Shown here: piece by piece, positions 1-8,461 of the stretch
Layout: the number at the start of each line of letters is the position of its first letter
Numbering within the stretch: position 1 is the stretch's first letter
Source of the DNA: Thiomicrospira microaerophila
Lineage (GTDB): Bacteria; Pseudomonadota; Gammaproteobacteria; Thiomicrospirales; Thiomicrospiraceae
Assembly (NCBI RefSeq): GCF_000934765.1
Contig: NZ_JYNN01000017.1
Span: forward strand, 1 to 62,882
Direction: 5' to 3'
DNA length: 62,882 bases
Program-made: the position numbers and the translations under genes
Notes under the pieces: model-generated
What the model was told of the DNA's origin: nothing
The model's database searches: none
The model's input: only the letters and a program-made list of their open reading frames with translations

Positions 1-44
1 ACAGGCTCCTAGAATAATAATTTCTCAACAAAAGGTGACACCTG

Positions 45-404
45 ATGTCTAGTAAGATCTACTGCAATGCCCAATTTCTTCCTAAGCCGGGTAAAGAAAC
101 TGAACTATTTAAAACACTTCAATCACTTGAACCCAATACCTTGCGGGAAGACGGCTGTATCGAATATCGCGTTACCCGACAAATCCCAAGCCCGTTTGCC
201 AATGGCACAAGCTATCCAATTGTATTTCAGGAAGTTTGGCGAGACCTATCAAGTTTTGAAGCCCACTGCCAGCGCACTGAAATCCAACATTTTTTTCAAA
301 CCTATTGCCTAGCAGAGGATGGGTTAGCAGAAAAATGGAATGTCTGTATTTACAGCGACGAACCTGAAGACTACGATGCACCCAACATCACAAACTGTAG
401 ATAA
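45..404 (+). CDS. ABM-fold putative quinol monooxygenase (YgiN-like)
   Basis: A 119-aa soluble protein with the pattern of the antibiotic-biosynthesis-monooxygenase (ABM) fold: a first strand near the N-terminus (IYCNAQFLPKPGKE), a central REDGCIEYRV segment, then FQEVWRDLSSFEAH and a helix ending in HFFQTY. Small dimeric ABM proteins such as YgiN act on quinols or other aromatics without a cofactor; the substrate here cannot be told. The ATG at 45 is preceded by AAGGTGA at suitable spacing. The bases before it (1-12) look like the end of another gene, because ACAGGCTCCTAG recurs as a gene end at 47170. No partner gene is seen downstream before ppk. Confidence 0.7.
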   Translation: MSSKIYCNAQFLPKPGKETELFKTLQSLEPNTLREDGCIEYRVTRQIPSPFANGTSYPIVFQEVWRDLSSFEAHCQRTEIQHFFQTYCLAEDGLAEKWNVCIYSDEPEDYDAPNITNCR

Positions 405-635
405 ACCTAACGTTCAACAAGGCTTCACTATCTGAATAGCGTAGCCACATACCCAACTCAATTAAATACAGTCCATCTGCAAATAATAACTAATATCCAG
501 GTTAAGCGCTTAACGTGTAACGTCTTATTGTGCCCTTGTTACAGATTATTTTTCATTAAACCGTCATGAATATCCGCCTTATTTGCGCTAGAATAGTAAT
601 AATAATTTGAACAATCTACAAATCTAGGGAATGCC

Positions 636-2774
636 ATGAACACATCTGTTGAGCCGATTCAAAACCCTGTTGAACCTATCTACTTTAACCGTGAGCGTAG
701 CTTGCTAGAGTTCAATCGTCGCGTATTGGCGCAGGCGAAAAACCCTGATGTGCCTTTATTGGAGCGTTTAAAGTTTTTATGCATTTCTTGTAGCAACATG
801 GATGAGTTTTTTGAGGTTCGACTGGCCAGCGTAATGGAGCTTACCAAAGATTCCGCCGCGCGCACTCAGCCTGACAATATGCGCCCTGAAGAGGCGGTCG
901 TGATGCTCACTGAGGTGGCGCATGAGGTGGTCAAAGACCAGTATCACACGCTTAATCACATTTTGATTCCTGCTTTGGAAAAAGAGAATATTCGTTTTAT
1001 CCGCCGCAACCATTGGAACGATAAGCAGAAAGAGTGGATCCGTAATTTCTTCTTGGATTCCCTAAAACCGGTTTTAAGCCCGATGGGATTAGACCCTTCA
1101 CATCCCTTCCCGAAGATTTTGAACAAAAGCTTAAACTTTATTGTGTCGCTTGAAGGCAAGGATGCGTTTGGTCGTTCTAATGGCTTGGCGATTGTTCAGG
1201 TACCCCGCTCACTACCGCGCATTGTTAAACTGCCAGCCGAAGCAACCGATGGTGAAAATGACTTTGTATTTTTATCATCGATTTTACATTCCAATGTCGC
1301 TAATCTATTCCCAGGCATGACAGTGACAGGCTGCTACCAGTTCCGCGTTACTCGCAATACCAACTTATTTATTGATGAAGAAGAAGTCGATGACATTATG
1401 AGCGCGTTACAAGGTGAACTGTATGGTCGCCACTATGGCAATGCAATTCGCTTAGAAGTAGCGGATAACTGCCCTCCCGCAATGGTCGAATATCTACAAG
1501 ACCGCTTTAAACTGCATGAAAACGCCTTGTATCAAGTCAATGGCCCAGTAAACTTACATCGTTTGGATGCAGTACCGAGCATGGTGAATCGTCCTGACTT
1601 ATTGTTCCCGCCGTATATGCCTCGCGCGCTGGTGCCGGCTAAATCTGCCAAGAATCCATTCCGCTTGTTTACCCGCAAAAAACAACAGGCTAACTTGTTT
1701 GAGCAAATTAGCCGCAAGGATATTTTGTTACACCATCCTTATGACTCGTTTGCACCCGTGATTGATTTTCTAAACCAGGCATCTAAAGACCCCGATGTGT
1801 TAGCGATTCGCATGACCCTTTATCGAACAGGCGAAAAGTCAGCGATTATTGATGCATTGGTTCGCGCCGCCAACAATGGCAAGGAAGTCACCGCTGTGGT
1901 CGAGTTACGCGCCCGCTTTGATGAGGACAACAATATCCAACAAGCCACACGCTTACAGGACGCGGGCGTACATGTAGTATATGGCGTAGTAGGCTACAAA
2001 ACCCACGCCAAAATGATTTTGGTGGTGCGTCGTGAGGATAGCAAACTGCGCCATTATGTGCATCTTGGGACAGGTAACTACCATCACATCACCACCCGTT
2101 TTTACACCGATTTTGGGCTATTTACCTGTCGCCCAGCAATAGGGCGCGATGTCACCAAAATTTTCCAGCAACTCACTAGCTTGGGCAATACCAATGATTT
2201 AGAGGTCGTATTGCAATCGCCCTTTACCCTGCATTCTGGCATGCTAGAGAAAATTGCGCGTGAAGCAGACAATGCACGCCAAGGCCTGCCTGCACGGATT
2301 ATTGCCAAGATGAATGGATTACAAGAAAAGGGGATTATCGACGCGCTTTACCAAGCATCACAAGCGGGCGTACAGATTGATTTAATTGTGCGCGGTATCT
2401 GTAGTTTGGTGCCCGGGGTACCTGGACTGTCTGAAAATATTCGTGTTCGTTCAATTATTGGGCGCTTTTTAGAACATCATCGCGTCTATTATTTTGAAAA
2501 CCATGGCCAAGCCCCTGAGCTTTACTGCTCTAGTGCTGACTGGATGCGTCGCAACCTACTGGCACGGGTTGAAACAGGCTTCCCAATTCTTGACCCAGAC
2601 TGCTTTCAACAAGTATTTACCGAGGGACTAGCCATCTATTTAGATGACACCACGGCCGCGTGGGAACTACAATCGGATGGGCATTATAAACTACACGAAT
2701 TAAGTGAAGATGAGTTAGCATTTAATGCCCAGTTAGCGCTAATTGAAAAATATAGCCCAATCATAGAAGCTTAA
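636..2774 (+). CDS. ppk: Polyphosphate kinase 1
   Basis: At 712 aa this matches the usual length of PPK1, which polymerises the gamma phosphate of ATP into polyphosphate and can run in reverse. The N-terminal domain begins YFNRERSLLEFNRRVL, the family signature. The two catalytic phospholipase-D-like domains carry histidines at about residue 457 (THAKM) and 614-615 (EHHRVYYF), which match the autophosphorylated and second catalytic histidines of the family. The start ATG follows TAGGGA. ppx lies 79 bp downstream on the same strand, the classical ppk-ppx pair for making and degrading polyphosphate. An imperfect hairpin (TTTCGGCT...AGCCGAAA) sits between them without a T tract, so read-through is likely. 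Confidence 0.97.
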   Translation: MNTSVEPIQNPVEPIYFNRERSLLEFNRRVLAQAKNPDVPLLERLKFLCISCSNMDEFFEVRLASVMELTKDSAARTQPDNMRPEEAVVMLTEVAHEVVKDQYHTLNHILIPALEKENIRFIRRNHWNDKQKEWIRNFFLDSLKPVLSPMGLDPSHPFPKILNKSLNFIVSLEGKDAFGRSNGLAIVQVPRSLPRIVKLPAEATDGENDFVFLSSILHSNVANLFPGMTVTGCYQFRVTRNTNLFIDEEEVDDIMSALQGELYGRHYGNAIRLEVADNCPPAMVEYLQDRFKLHENALYQVNGPVNLHRLDAVPSMVNRPDLLFPPYMPRALVPAKSAKNPFRLFTRKKQQANLFEQISRKDILLHHPYDSFAPVIDFLNQASKDPDVLAIRMTLYRTGEKSAIIDALVRAANNGKEVTAVVELRARFDEDNNIQQATRLQDAGVHVVYGVVGYKTHAKMILVVRREDSKLRHYVHLGTGNYHHITTRFYTDFGLFTCRPAIGRDVTKIFQQLTSLGNTNDLEVVLQSPFTLHSGMLEKIAREADNARQGLPARIIAKMNGLQEKGIIDALYQASQAGVQIDLIVRGICSLVPGVPGLSENIRVRSIIGRFLEHHRVYYFENHGQAPELYCSSADWMRRNLLARVETGFPILDPDCFQQVFTEGLAIYLDDTTAAWELQSDGHYKLHELSEDELAFNAQLALIEKYSPIIEA

Positions 2775-2853
2775 CACCAATAAGTTTCGGCTTGGTTTAT
2801 CGCTTAAAAACGATTAGACTAGCCGAAATTTGAAAACAATATGTTGAAAACTC

Positions 2854-4371
2854 ATGACAGACATGCAGATAGAATCCAACGAAAACGACCTTTATGCCGC
2901 GATTGATTTAGGTTCAAATAGCTTTCATATGATTGTGGCACGCGAAGTGCATGGTCAACTACAGGTTGTCGATAAGCACAAGGAAATGGTGAGGTTACGC
3001 CTAGGCTTAGATGACCAAGGGCGCTTAACAGACACGGCCTTTCAAGCAGGCTTGGACTGTTTAACCCGCTTTGGTCAGCTAATCAAAAACATCCCTACCC
3101 CAAATGTGCGTGTAGTCGGCACAAACACCCTGCGAAATGCGCAAAATAGCCGCCAATTTTTAATTTCGGCGCGTAAAGCGCTTGGGCATCACATTGAAAT
3201 CATCTCCGGCCAAGAAGAGGCGCGGCTGATCTATCTTGGCGTAGCGCATGGTCTAGCTAAAAGCGAAGAACAACGCTTAGTGATGGATATTGGCGGTGGG
3301 AGCACCGAGTATATTATTGGTCGTGGCTTTACCAATGAACACCTTACCAGTACCGAAATGGGTTGCGTCAGCATCACTCAACTGCACTTTGCCGATGACA
3401 TTATCACCGCAGAACGTATGAACCGTGCAATAGCCAGTTGCCGGCAAGTCTTGCGCCCACATCGCAAAACCCTTACACAACTTGGATGGGATACAGCTTA
3501 TGGCGCCTCAGGCACGATCAAATCGATTAGCCAACTACTACAAGAAAATGGCTGGTCTGAAAACTGTATCACGCAAGACGGGCTTCAACACCTTCGCGGT
3601 GAACTGATCAAAGCAGGCAGTGCACAGAATTGCCAAATAACGGGTTTAAAGGATGATCGTCGTCCGGTGCTGGCCGGTGGCTTAGCGGTGTTAATCGCCA
3701 CATTTGAAGAACTTAAGATTGACTGCATGCAAGTCAGCAGTAACGCGCTGCGTGAAGGCTTGGTATTTGATACCTTGGGTCGTTTATTTGCTGAAGATTC
3801 GCGTGAATCCAGTGTACGTGCAATGCAAACCTGGATGCGAGTTGACTTACAACAAGCCTCAATGGTTGCCAAAACCGCGCGCTCATTATTTAACCAGGCA
3901 CACAATATTTGGCAATTACGTGACAGTGAATACGACTACCCCAAGCTGCTAAACTGGGCTAGCGAGCTGCATGAATGTGGTATTGCACTCAGCTACAAAC
4001 GCTATCGTCACCATTCTGCTTATCTTATCGAGCAAGCCGACATGGCCGGCTTCACTAACCAAGAAAAACAAATGCTAGCGGCGATGATGCTGAACCATCG
4101 CGGCAAGTTTGTTCAAGAGTCTTTCGATAATCTACTCGAACCCCACAATACCAAACTCGTGTTCTTAACGGTTCTGTTGCGCTTAGCTGTCAGGATTCAC
4201 CGAGGCCGGGATGCCGAATCACCCGAGGTAATGCTAGTGATTGAAGACAATACGAATATGCACCTGCGCTTTGAAGATAATTGGCTTAAAGCCCACCCAC
4301 TGTCGCAAATGGATTTAGAAATCGAAGCCAAACGCTTAGAAGGCGCAGGTTTCAAACTAACCTTTGAATAG
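2854..4371 (+). CDS. ppx: Exopolyphosphatase / Ppx-GppA family
   Basis: A 505-aa member of the Ppx/GppA branch of the ASKHA superfamily. AIDLGSNSFHMIVA near residue 17 is the phosphate-1 motif, VGTNTLRNAQN follows, and DIGGGSTEYIIG is the phosphate-2 motif. The C-terminal half is helical and has the HD-like segment expected of full-length Ppx (about 500 aa). It releases terminal phosphate from polyphosphate or hydrolyses pppGpp; sequence alone does not separate the two. The position directly after ppk favours exopolyphosphatase. It probably shares the ppk transcript. Confidence 0.93.
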   Translation: MTDMQIESNENDLYAAIDLGSNSFHMIVAREVHGQLQVVDKHKEMVRLRLGLDDQGRLTDTAFQAGLDCLTRFGQLIKNIPTPNVRVVGTNTLRNAQNSRQFLISARKALGHHIEIISGQEEARLIYLGVAHGLAKSEEQRLVMDIGGGSTEYIIGRGFTNEHLTSTEMGCVSITQLHFADDIITAERMNRAIASCRQVLRPHRKTLTQLGWDTAYGASGTIKSISQLLQENGWSENCITQDGLQHLRGELIKAGSAQNCQITGLKDDRRPVLAGGLAVLIATFEELKIDCMQVSSNALREGLVFDTLGRLFAEDSRESSVRAMQTWMRVDLQQASMVAKTARSLFNQAHNIWQLRDSEYDYPKLLNWASELHECGIALSYKRYRHHSAYLIEQADMAGFTNQEKQMLAAMMLNHRGKFVQESFDNLLEPHNTKLVFLTVLLRLAVRIHRGRDAESPEVMLVIEDNTNMHLRFEDNWLKAHPLSQMDLEIEAKRLEGAGFKLTFE

Positions 4372-4406
4372 GGTTGGGCTGAATAGGATTAGGTTAGCAT
4401 TAAAGA

Positions 4407-5480
4407 CTAATACACATCCATCTGGATGCGCTTTTGTTGCTTAGCGTCCAACCAGGCCTGGTCGGCTTGCTCCGCCTGCCAGCGATAGTTTTGCATCCAA
4501 ATCGCTTTAATTTGCTGTTCGACAGCCTTAGCTAGACCGGCTTTATCCCCACAAATATATAGATGAGCACTCGACTCCCAAGCCGCCAACCAGGCCTGGT
4601 TGACTAGCAAACGATTTTGCACATAAACTTTATCGGGCTGATCCCGAGAAAACGCGGTATCCAGCGCTAATAAACCTTGAGCTTGCCAGCCTTCTAATTC
4701 AGCTTGGCACAAAAAACGGCTTTGGCGATGCGTCTCGCCAAAATACAATAGGTTTTGCCCCCTCGCGCCCTGCGCTTCACGCTGCTGCAAAAAACCGATA
4801 AATGGCGCAAGACCGGTACCCGCTGCCAGCATCACAATCGGCGTGCTGGGATCATCGGGCAATTTAAAGTGCTTATTCGGCTTAATCTCAATATCCAATA
4901 GATCACCGACTTGTGCCTGCGCCATCCAAGCAGAGGTTACGCCAACCCGTTCACGATGATCATGCTGATAGCGAATCGCCTTATATAGCAGATGAATTTG
5001 ATTTGGATAACAGAGAGGGGAACTGGCAATCGAATAGTATCGCGGCGCTAGCGGACTGAGCAGTGTCAAAAATTCGACACCCCATTGCTGTAAGTCTGGA
5101 AACGCCAATAACAAGTCTAAAACATCGCGCCCTTGTGCATAAGCTTGCATCTGCGCACGATCTGACCAGTGATCAAAGCCATGCTGACGAACCAGTTTAT
5201 TTAAAATCGCCGGATCAAGCAGGGTTAATTCCAAATGGTGAGTAAGGGCTTGCGCTACAGTAAGCTCACCTTGACGGCGCAAGCTAATGAATTGGTCTGG
5301 TTTGAGCGCTAAGCGCTCAAGGACTTGGTTGACTAAATAAGATGGATTCTGTCCCTGCACCGTGATCCAATCACCGGCTTGATAGTCCAGCGGTTGATTA
5401 GATGCGAGTTTAATCAAGTAGCTAGGTGCATCCGAATCATTCGGGGTGAGTAGTGTTTGTTGCGCTAGGCTTAGTTTCAT
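4407..5480 (-). CDS. FAD/NAD(P)H oxidoreductase, CysJ-like without FMN domain
   Basis: A 357-aa ferredoxin-NADP-reductase-fold flavoprotein. RYYSIASS is the FAD-binding RxYS motif, MLAAGTGLAPF is the NAD(P)H pyrophosphate loop, YFGETHR and ICGDKAGLAKAV follow, and the chain ends in MDVY like the flavoprotein subunit of sulfite reductase. The N-terminal flavodoxin domain of CysJ is absent, so electrons must leave to a separate partner. The start is ATG 5480; a TTG just upstream is less likely. It lies 12 bp after the coiled-coil membrane protein gene at 5493-6020, probably one operon. It contains two copies of the iterated palindrome (4450 and 4588), read as DQAWL and NQAWL. The physiological acceptor is unknown. 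Confidence 0.82.
   Translation of the reverse strand: MKLSLAQQTLLTPNDSDAPSYLIKLASNQPLDYQAGDWITVQGQNPSYLVNQVLERLALKPDQFISLRRQGELTVAQALTHHLELTLLDPAILNKLVRQHGFDHWSDRAQMQAYAQGRDVLDLLLAFPDLQQWGVEFLTLLSPLAPRYYSIASSPLCYPNQIHLLYKAIRYQHDHRERVGVTSAWMAQAQVGDLLDIEIKPNKHFKLPDDPSTPIVMLAAGTGLAPFIGFLQQREAQGARGQNLLYFGETHRQSRFLCQAELEGWQAQGLLALDTAFSRDQPDKVYVQNRLLVNQAWLAAWESSAHLYICGDKAGLAKAVEQQIKAIWMQNYRWQAEQADQAWLDAKQQKRIQMDVY
4450..4463. repeat. Iterated palindrome copy 1 (in FNR-like gene)
   Basis: AACCAGGCCTGGTC: the 12-bp core is intact and one outer base differs from the consensus. In the minus-strand gene it is read as DQAWL close to the C-terminus. Confidence 0.9.
4588..4601. repeat. Iterated palindrome copy 2 (in FNR-like gene)
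   Basis: An exact AACCAGGCCTGGTT, extended to a 16-bp palindrome by flanking C and G. Read as NQAWL in the minus-strand gene, 138 bp from copy 1. Confidence 0.95.
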
Positions 5481-5492
5481 CAAATCAGCCGG

Positions 5493-6020
5493 CTAGCCGC
5501 GAATATATTCAACCGCTAGCATAGCCAACGGTGCGGTCACCAGAATCGTGACTGCCGACATCAAACCGGCAATCACCCCAATACCAAGGTGTGGGTAAAA
5601 GTTATTCTGCTTGATTTCAACCTGTTCAATTTGACGCTCAACACCATTGAGTATTTCGAGTTGACGTTTGAGGAGCAGATTAAGCGTTTGAATTTGCTTA
5701 AATAGTAATCGCTGCTCATCTTCAAACTGGGATTTAGACTTGCGTGTAAACTGCTCAATGGTTCGTGTTTGACGCCCCATATCGCGCAACTGGTCGGCAA
5801 GCTGACCAATCGATGCATCCATTTGACGCACGAGATTTTCAATAGCTACCTTGTCTTGTTTTAACCAATCAAAGTCAGGCGACAACATATCTGACAAATC
5901 CATGTCTTGTAGATAGTTTTCACCATTCGACTTCATTTGCCCTTTGTTACGACGCATTGCCTGCTCTAACAGCACGCTTTTTGAGCCGAGTGGTTCAACA
6001 GATCTTAAATCAATCGCCAT
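5493..6020 (-). CDS. Coiled-coil protein with C-terminal membrane anchor
   Basis: A 175-aa protein I do not recognise. Residues about 50-140 are charged and helical (KVAIENLVRQMD, LLFKQIQTLNLLLKRQ) and look like a coiled coil. Residues about 148-172 form one hydrophobic span (GVIAGLMSAVTILVTAPLAM). Most of the chain would therefore be cytoplasmic with a tail in the inner membrane. It is the first gene of a probable two-gene operon with the flavin reductase, so it may tether or organise that enzyme; this is inference. ATG 6020 follows AGGAAAGTGGC on the minus strand, a good ribosome site. Confidence 0.7.
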   Translation of the reverse strand: MAIDLRSVEPLGSKSVLLEQAMRRNKGQMKSNGENYLQDMDLSDMLSPDFDWLKQDKVAIENLVRQMDASIGQLADQLRDMGRQTRTIEQFTRKSKSQFEDEQRLLFKQIQTLNLLLKRQLEILNGVERQIEQVEIKQNNFYPHLGIGVIAGLMSAVTILVTAPLAMLAVEYIRG

Positions 6021-6399
6021 GCCACTTTCCTAAAATTCAATAAAAGGGTTAAAAGTAAAACAAAACAGTAGCGTTTCCACTTAGAACAACTTTCTAGACA
6101 CGTTATAAGTTTGAAACCACCGAATTATCAATGTTTAAGTGATTTAGCAAAGCCTATACCAACTTGTAAAGTTATCACCAACCAAAAAATAAAAATCTAT
6201 TTTAGCAGAATTTTTAACCCTTAAAACACACAATAAGCGCTATTTTGCCAAAAATTTGACACATGGATAACTAGCGCACAAACAACTACAACATATAGTG
6301 CGTCAATTATTTGACACACCCATAGCAACTCAAAACACTTGCACCAAAGGATGGCGCACCTTATGATTAAGCTTTTAATTTACTCAGGCGCTAATCATT
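6021..6399. other. 379-bp AT-rich intergenic region, divergent promoters
   Basis: Lies between the divergent gene at 5493-6020 and pyrE. No ORF or RNA is recognisable. TTTGACACA occurs twice (6255-6263 and 6310-6318), each containing a perfect -35-like TTGACA reading toward pyrE, but the -10 elements at 16-18 bp are weak. Promoters of both genes must lie here; I cannot place a transcription start. Confidence 0.4.
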
Positions 6400-7038
6400 A
6401 TGGAACGCAATGCATTTATCAACTTCATCCGCGAAGTCGGTGTTTTAAAATGGGGGGAGTTCACCCTAAAATCTGGCCGCATCAGCCCTTATTTTTTCAA
6501 CGCAGGCTTGTTTAACACCGGCGAACACCTTGATCAACTGTCTAAAGCCTACGCCCATGCGATTGCGGCGTCTGGCGTGGAGTTTGATGTATTGTTTGGC
6601 CCGGCCTATAAAGGCATTCCATTGGCCGCCACCACCAGTGTGGCGTTGGCGCGCGATCACGGCATCAACAAACCCTATGCGTTCAACCGCAAGGAAATCA
6701 AAGACCACGGCGAAGGCGGTCAAATTGTCGGCCACGCGCTACAAGGTCGCATTTTGATTATTGACGATGTGATTACCGCGGGTACCGCCATTCGTGAATC
6801 GATTGACCTGATTCACCAACATGGCGCGACACCGGCGGGTGTCGTGGTCGCACTAGATAGAATGGAACGCGGACAAGGCGATTTGTCGGCGATCCAAGAA
6901 GTCGAGCAACAATATGGCTTACCCGTAATGAGCATTCTAAATCTCAACGACTTGATTGCGTATTTAAGCGAACAAAACAAAGATAGCCAAGCGCTTGAAG
7001 CGATGATGGCTTATCGTGCCAACTACGGTGTCAAATAA
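6400..7038 (+). CDS. pyrE: Orotate phosphoribosyltransferase
   Basis: A 212-aa type I phosphoribosyltransferase that joins orotate and PRPP to give OMP, the penultimate step of UMP synthesis. The PRPP-binding signature [16 protein letters not shown] is at about residues 119-134, and [11 protein letters not shown] and the flexible-loop segment [12 protein letters not shown] are as in E. coli PyrE, whose length also matches. The stop abuts the TTG start of the phosphatase gene downstream, so the two are probably co-transcribed. In many gammaproteobacteria pyrE lies next to argB, algC, dut and coaBC, all of which are found further along this window. Confidence 0.97.
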   Translation: MERNAFINFIREVGVLKWGEFTLKSGRISPYFFNAGLFNTGEHLDQLSKAYAHAIAASGVEFDVLFGPAYKGIPLAATTSVALARDHGINKPYAFNRKEIKDHGEGGQIVGHALQGRILIIDDVITAGTAIRESIDLIHQHGATPAGVVVALDRMERGQGDLSAIQEVEQQYGLPVMSILNLNDLIAYLSEQNKDSQALEAMMAYRANYGVK

Positions 7039-7581
7039 TTGACAAACTCAACCACCCTACGCCAGCTTTGCCTCTGGCGTCACGCCAAATCGGATTGGAA
7101 CAATCTATTTCTTGCCGACCATGACCGCCCGCTTGCCCCACGTGGCAAAAAGGCGGCAAAAGACATGGCTAACTGGATGTTAGACCATTCCGTTCGCCCG
7201 GATTTAGTGCTTTGTTCAAGCGCCAAACGCACCCAGCAAACCCTCAAACGCCTCAGCAAACGTATGGCGCTAAAGGTTGAGATTCTGCCCGAACTCTATC
7301 ATGCGGAGCCTGAACGCATTTTGGAGCTAATTGGCAAAGTGAATAAGCGCGTACACAACCTAATGGTGATTGGGCATAATCCTGGCTTTGAGGAACTGGT
7401 GATGCAACTAACCGATGCGACCTCGCATTCAGCGCGGCTAACAGACAAAATCATGCCCACTGGCGCGCTCGCCCAGTTTAGCTGGCAAGGTAGCTGGTGC
7501 AAGCAGCCAGAAGCAAACGTTCAGCTAGAGCAAATCATTTTTCCACGAACGCTTAATCAAACAGCGCAAACAGCCGACTAA
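7039..7581 (+). CDS. SixA-like histidine phosphatase
   Basis: A 180-aa histidine phosphatase (phosphoglycerate-mutase fold). The catalytic RHA motif is in LCLWRHAKSDW at about residues 11-21, and the second histidine is in VIGHNPGFEEL. SixA proteins dephosphorylate phosphohistidine in phosphorelay or PTS proteins; the target here is unknown. There is no ATG before the catalytic motif. TTG 7039, immediately after the pyrE stop, is the only start in this frame that keeps the motif, which implies translational coupling with pyrE. Two hybrid histidine kinases elsewhere in the window are possible but unproven partners. Confidence 0.85.
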   Translation: MTNSTTLRQLCLWRHAKSDWNNLFLADHDRPLAPRGKKAAKDMANWMLDHSVRPDLVLCSSAKRTQQTLKRLSKRMALKVEILPELYHAEPERILELIGKVNKRVHNLMVIGHNPGFEELVMQLTDATSHSARLTDKIMPTGALAQFSWQGSWCKQPEANVQLEQIIFPRTLNQTAQTAD

Positions 7582-7587
7582 CTAACC

Positions 7588-8349
7588 TCACATCAACCAG
7601 GCCTGGTTAATAAGTGCCAGGCCAACCAATACCGTAATCACTTCAAATGCACGTTTAACCAATTTATTGCCTTTGACAATCGACAAATGCGCCCCCAAAT
7701 AACCACCGATCAGCGAACCCAAAATCAGTGCGGGCAGCCAACTCCATTGGATATCACCCAAAAGACCCAAGGTAATCGCGCCCGCACCATTCCAAAATAT
7801 GCCAACCAACACCAAGGTGTAAGCCACGGCGGCTTTATAATCTAGACCAAACCAACGCACTAACCAAAGGGTAACAAACAACCCTGTACCGGATGTGAGC
7901 GAGCCATTTAACACCCCGATAAAGAGAATCACCAACCCACCAATAACAAAGCCGGATAGATGACGATTCTGTGAATTTAACACCTGACCCAATTCGGGTT
8001 TAAGCCATGAATAAATCCCTAAGCCAAGCGTGAGTAACCCCAGTGCAAATGTCGCTAGGCGCTCATCAACTTGCAAAATCCAACTCGCACCTAGAATTAC
8101 TCCAGGTAAACCGCAGGCCAGAATAAATAGCGCAAACCGCCAATCTAATGTCGAACTGCGCCAATGCCGCGCCGTCGCGCCCAAACCCAAAAACACACTC
8201 GCCACCTTATGCGTCGCCAGCGCCACGCCAAACGGCAACCCCAAAAACAACAAGGCAGGCAACTGCAACAACCCCGCACCCCCGCCAGCTAAAGCCGACA
8301 GCAGATTGGCAACCAGCGAAATAAAAAACAACAAGATTTGGTCAAACAC
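7588..8349 (-). CDS. TauE/SafE family sulfite exporter-type permease
   Basis: A 253-aa integral membrane protein with about eight hydrophobic segments, including the repeated-half pattern of the TauE/SafE family (AGGGAGLLQLPALLFLGLP in the first half and NGSLTSGTGLFVTLWLV in the second). Members move sulfite, sulfonates or other organic anions; the substrate here is unknown, though a sulfur role would suit the suspected lifestyle. The start is GTG 8349. The last residues and stop are supplied by an iterated palindrome at 7595-7608, read as INQAWLM before TGA. It converges with the pyrE operon, with 6 bp between stops. Confidence 0.85.
   Translation of the reverse strand: MFDQILLFFISLVANLLSALAGGGAGLLQLPALLFLGLPFGVALATHKVASVFLGLGATARHWRSSTLDWRFALFILACGLPGVILGASWILQVDERLATFALGLLTLGLGIYSWLKPELGQVLNSQNRHLSGFVIGGLVILFIGVLNGSLTSGTGLFVTLWLVRWFGLDYKAAVAYTLVLVGIFWNGAGAITLGLLGDIQWSWLPALILGSLIGGYLGAHLSIVKGNKLVKRAFEVITVLVGLALINQAWLM
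7595..7608. repeat. Iterated palindrome copy 3 (end of TauE/SafE gene)
   Basis: An exact AACCAGGCCTGGTT. It encodes NQAW just before the stop of the minus-strand permease gene. Confidence 0.95.
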
Positions 8350-8370
8350 AAAAATTCCGTTCTAAAAATA

Positions 8371-8395
8371 AAAAACGCCCTAAATCAAGGGCGTT
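8371..8395 (-). terminator. Rho-independent terminator of the Rpn-type gene
   Basis: AACGCCCT and AGGGCGTT form a perfect 8-bp stem with a 6-base loop. On the minus strand the stem is followed by a T-rich run. It lies 67 bp past the stop of the nuclease gene and just before the permease start. Confidence 0.85.
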
Positions 8396-8461
8396 AAAGA
8401 GAGATTATCAAGACAAACGTTTAATCTGGAGAATGGTATTTTACGCACCACAAAGATAGCA

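Noticed and set aside
6255-6318. The two TTTGACACA copies as a defined pyrE promoter
   Set aside because: The -35 match is good but no acceptable -10 element lies at the right distance, so it is noted only as intergenic content.
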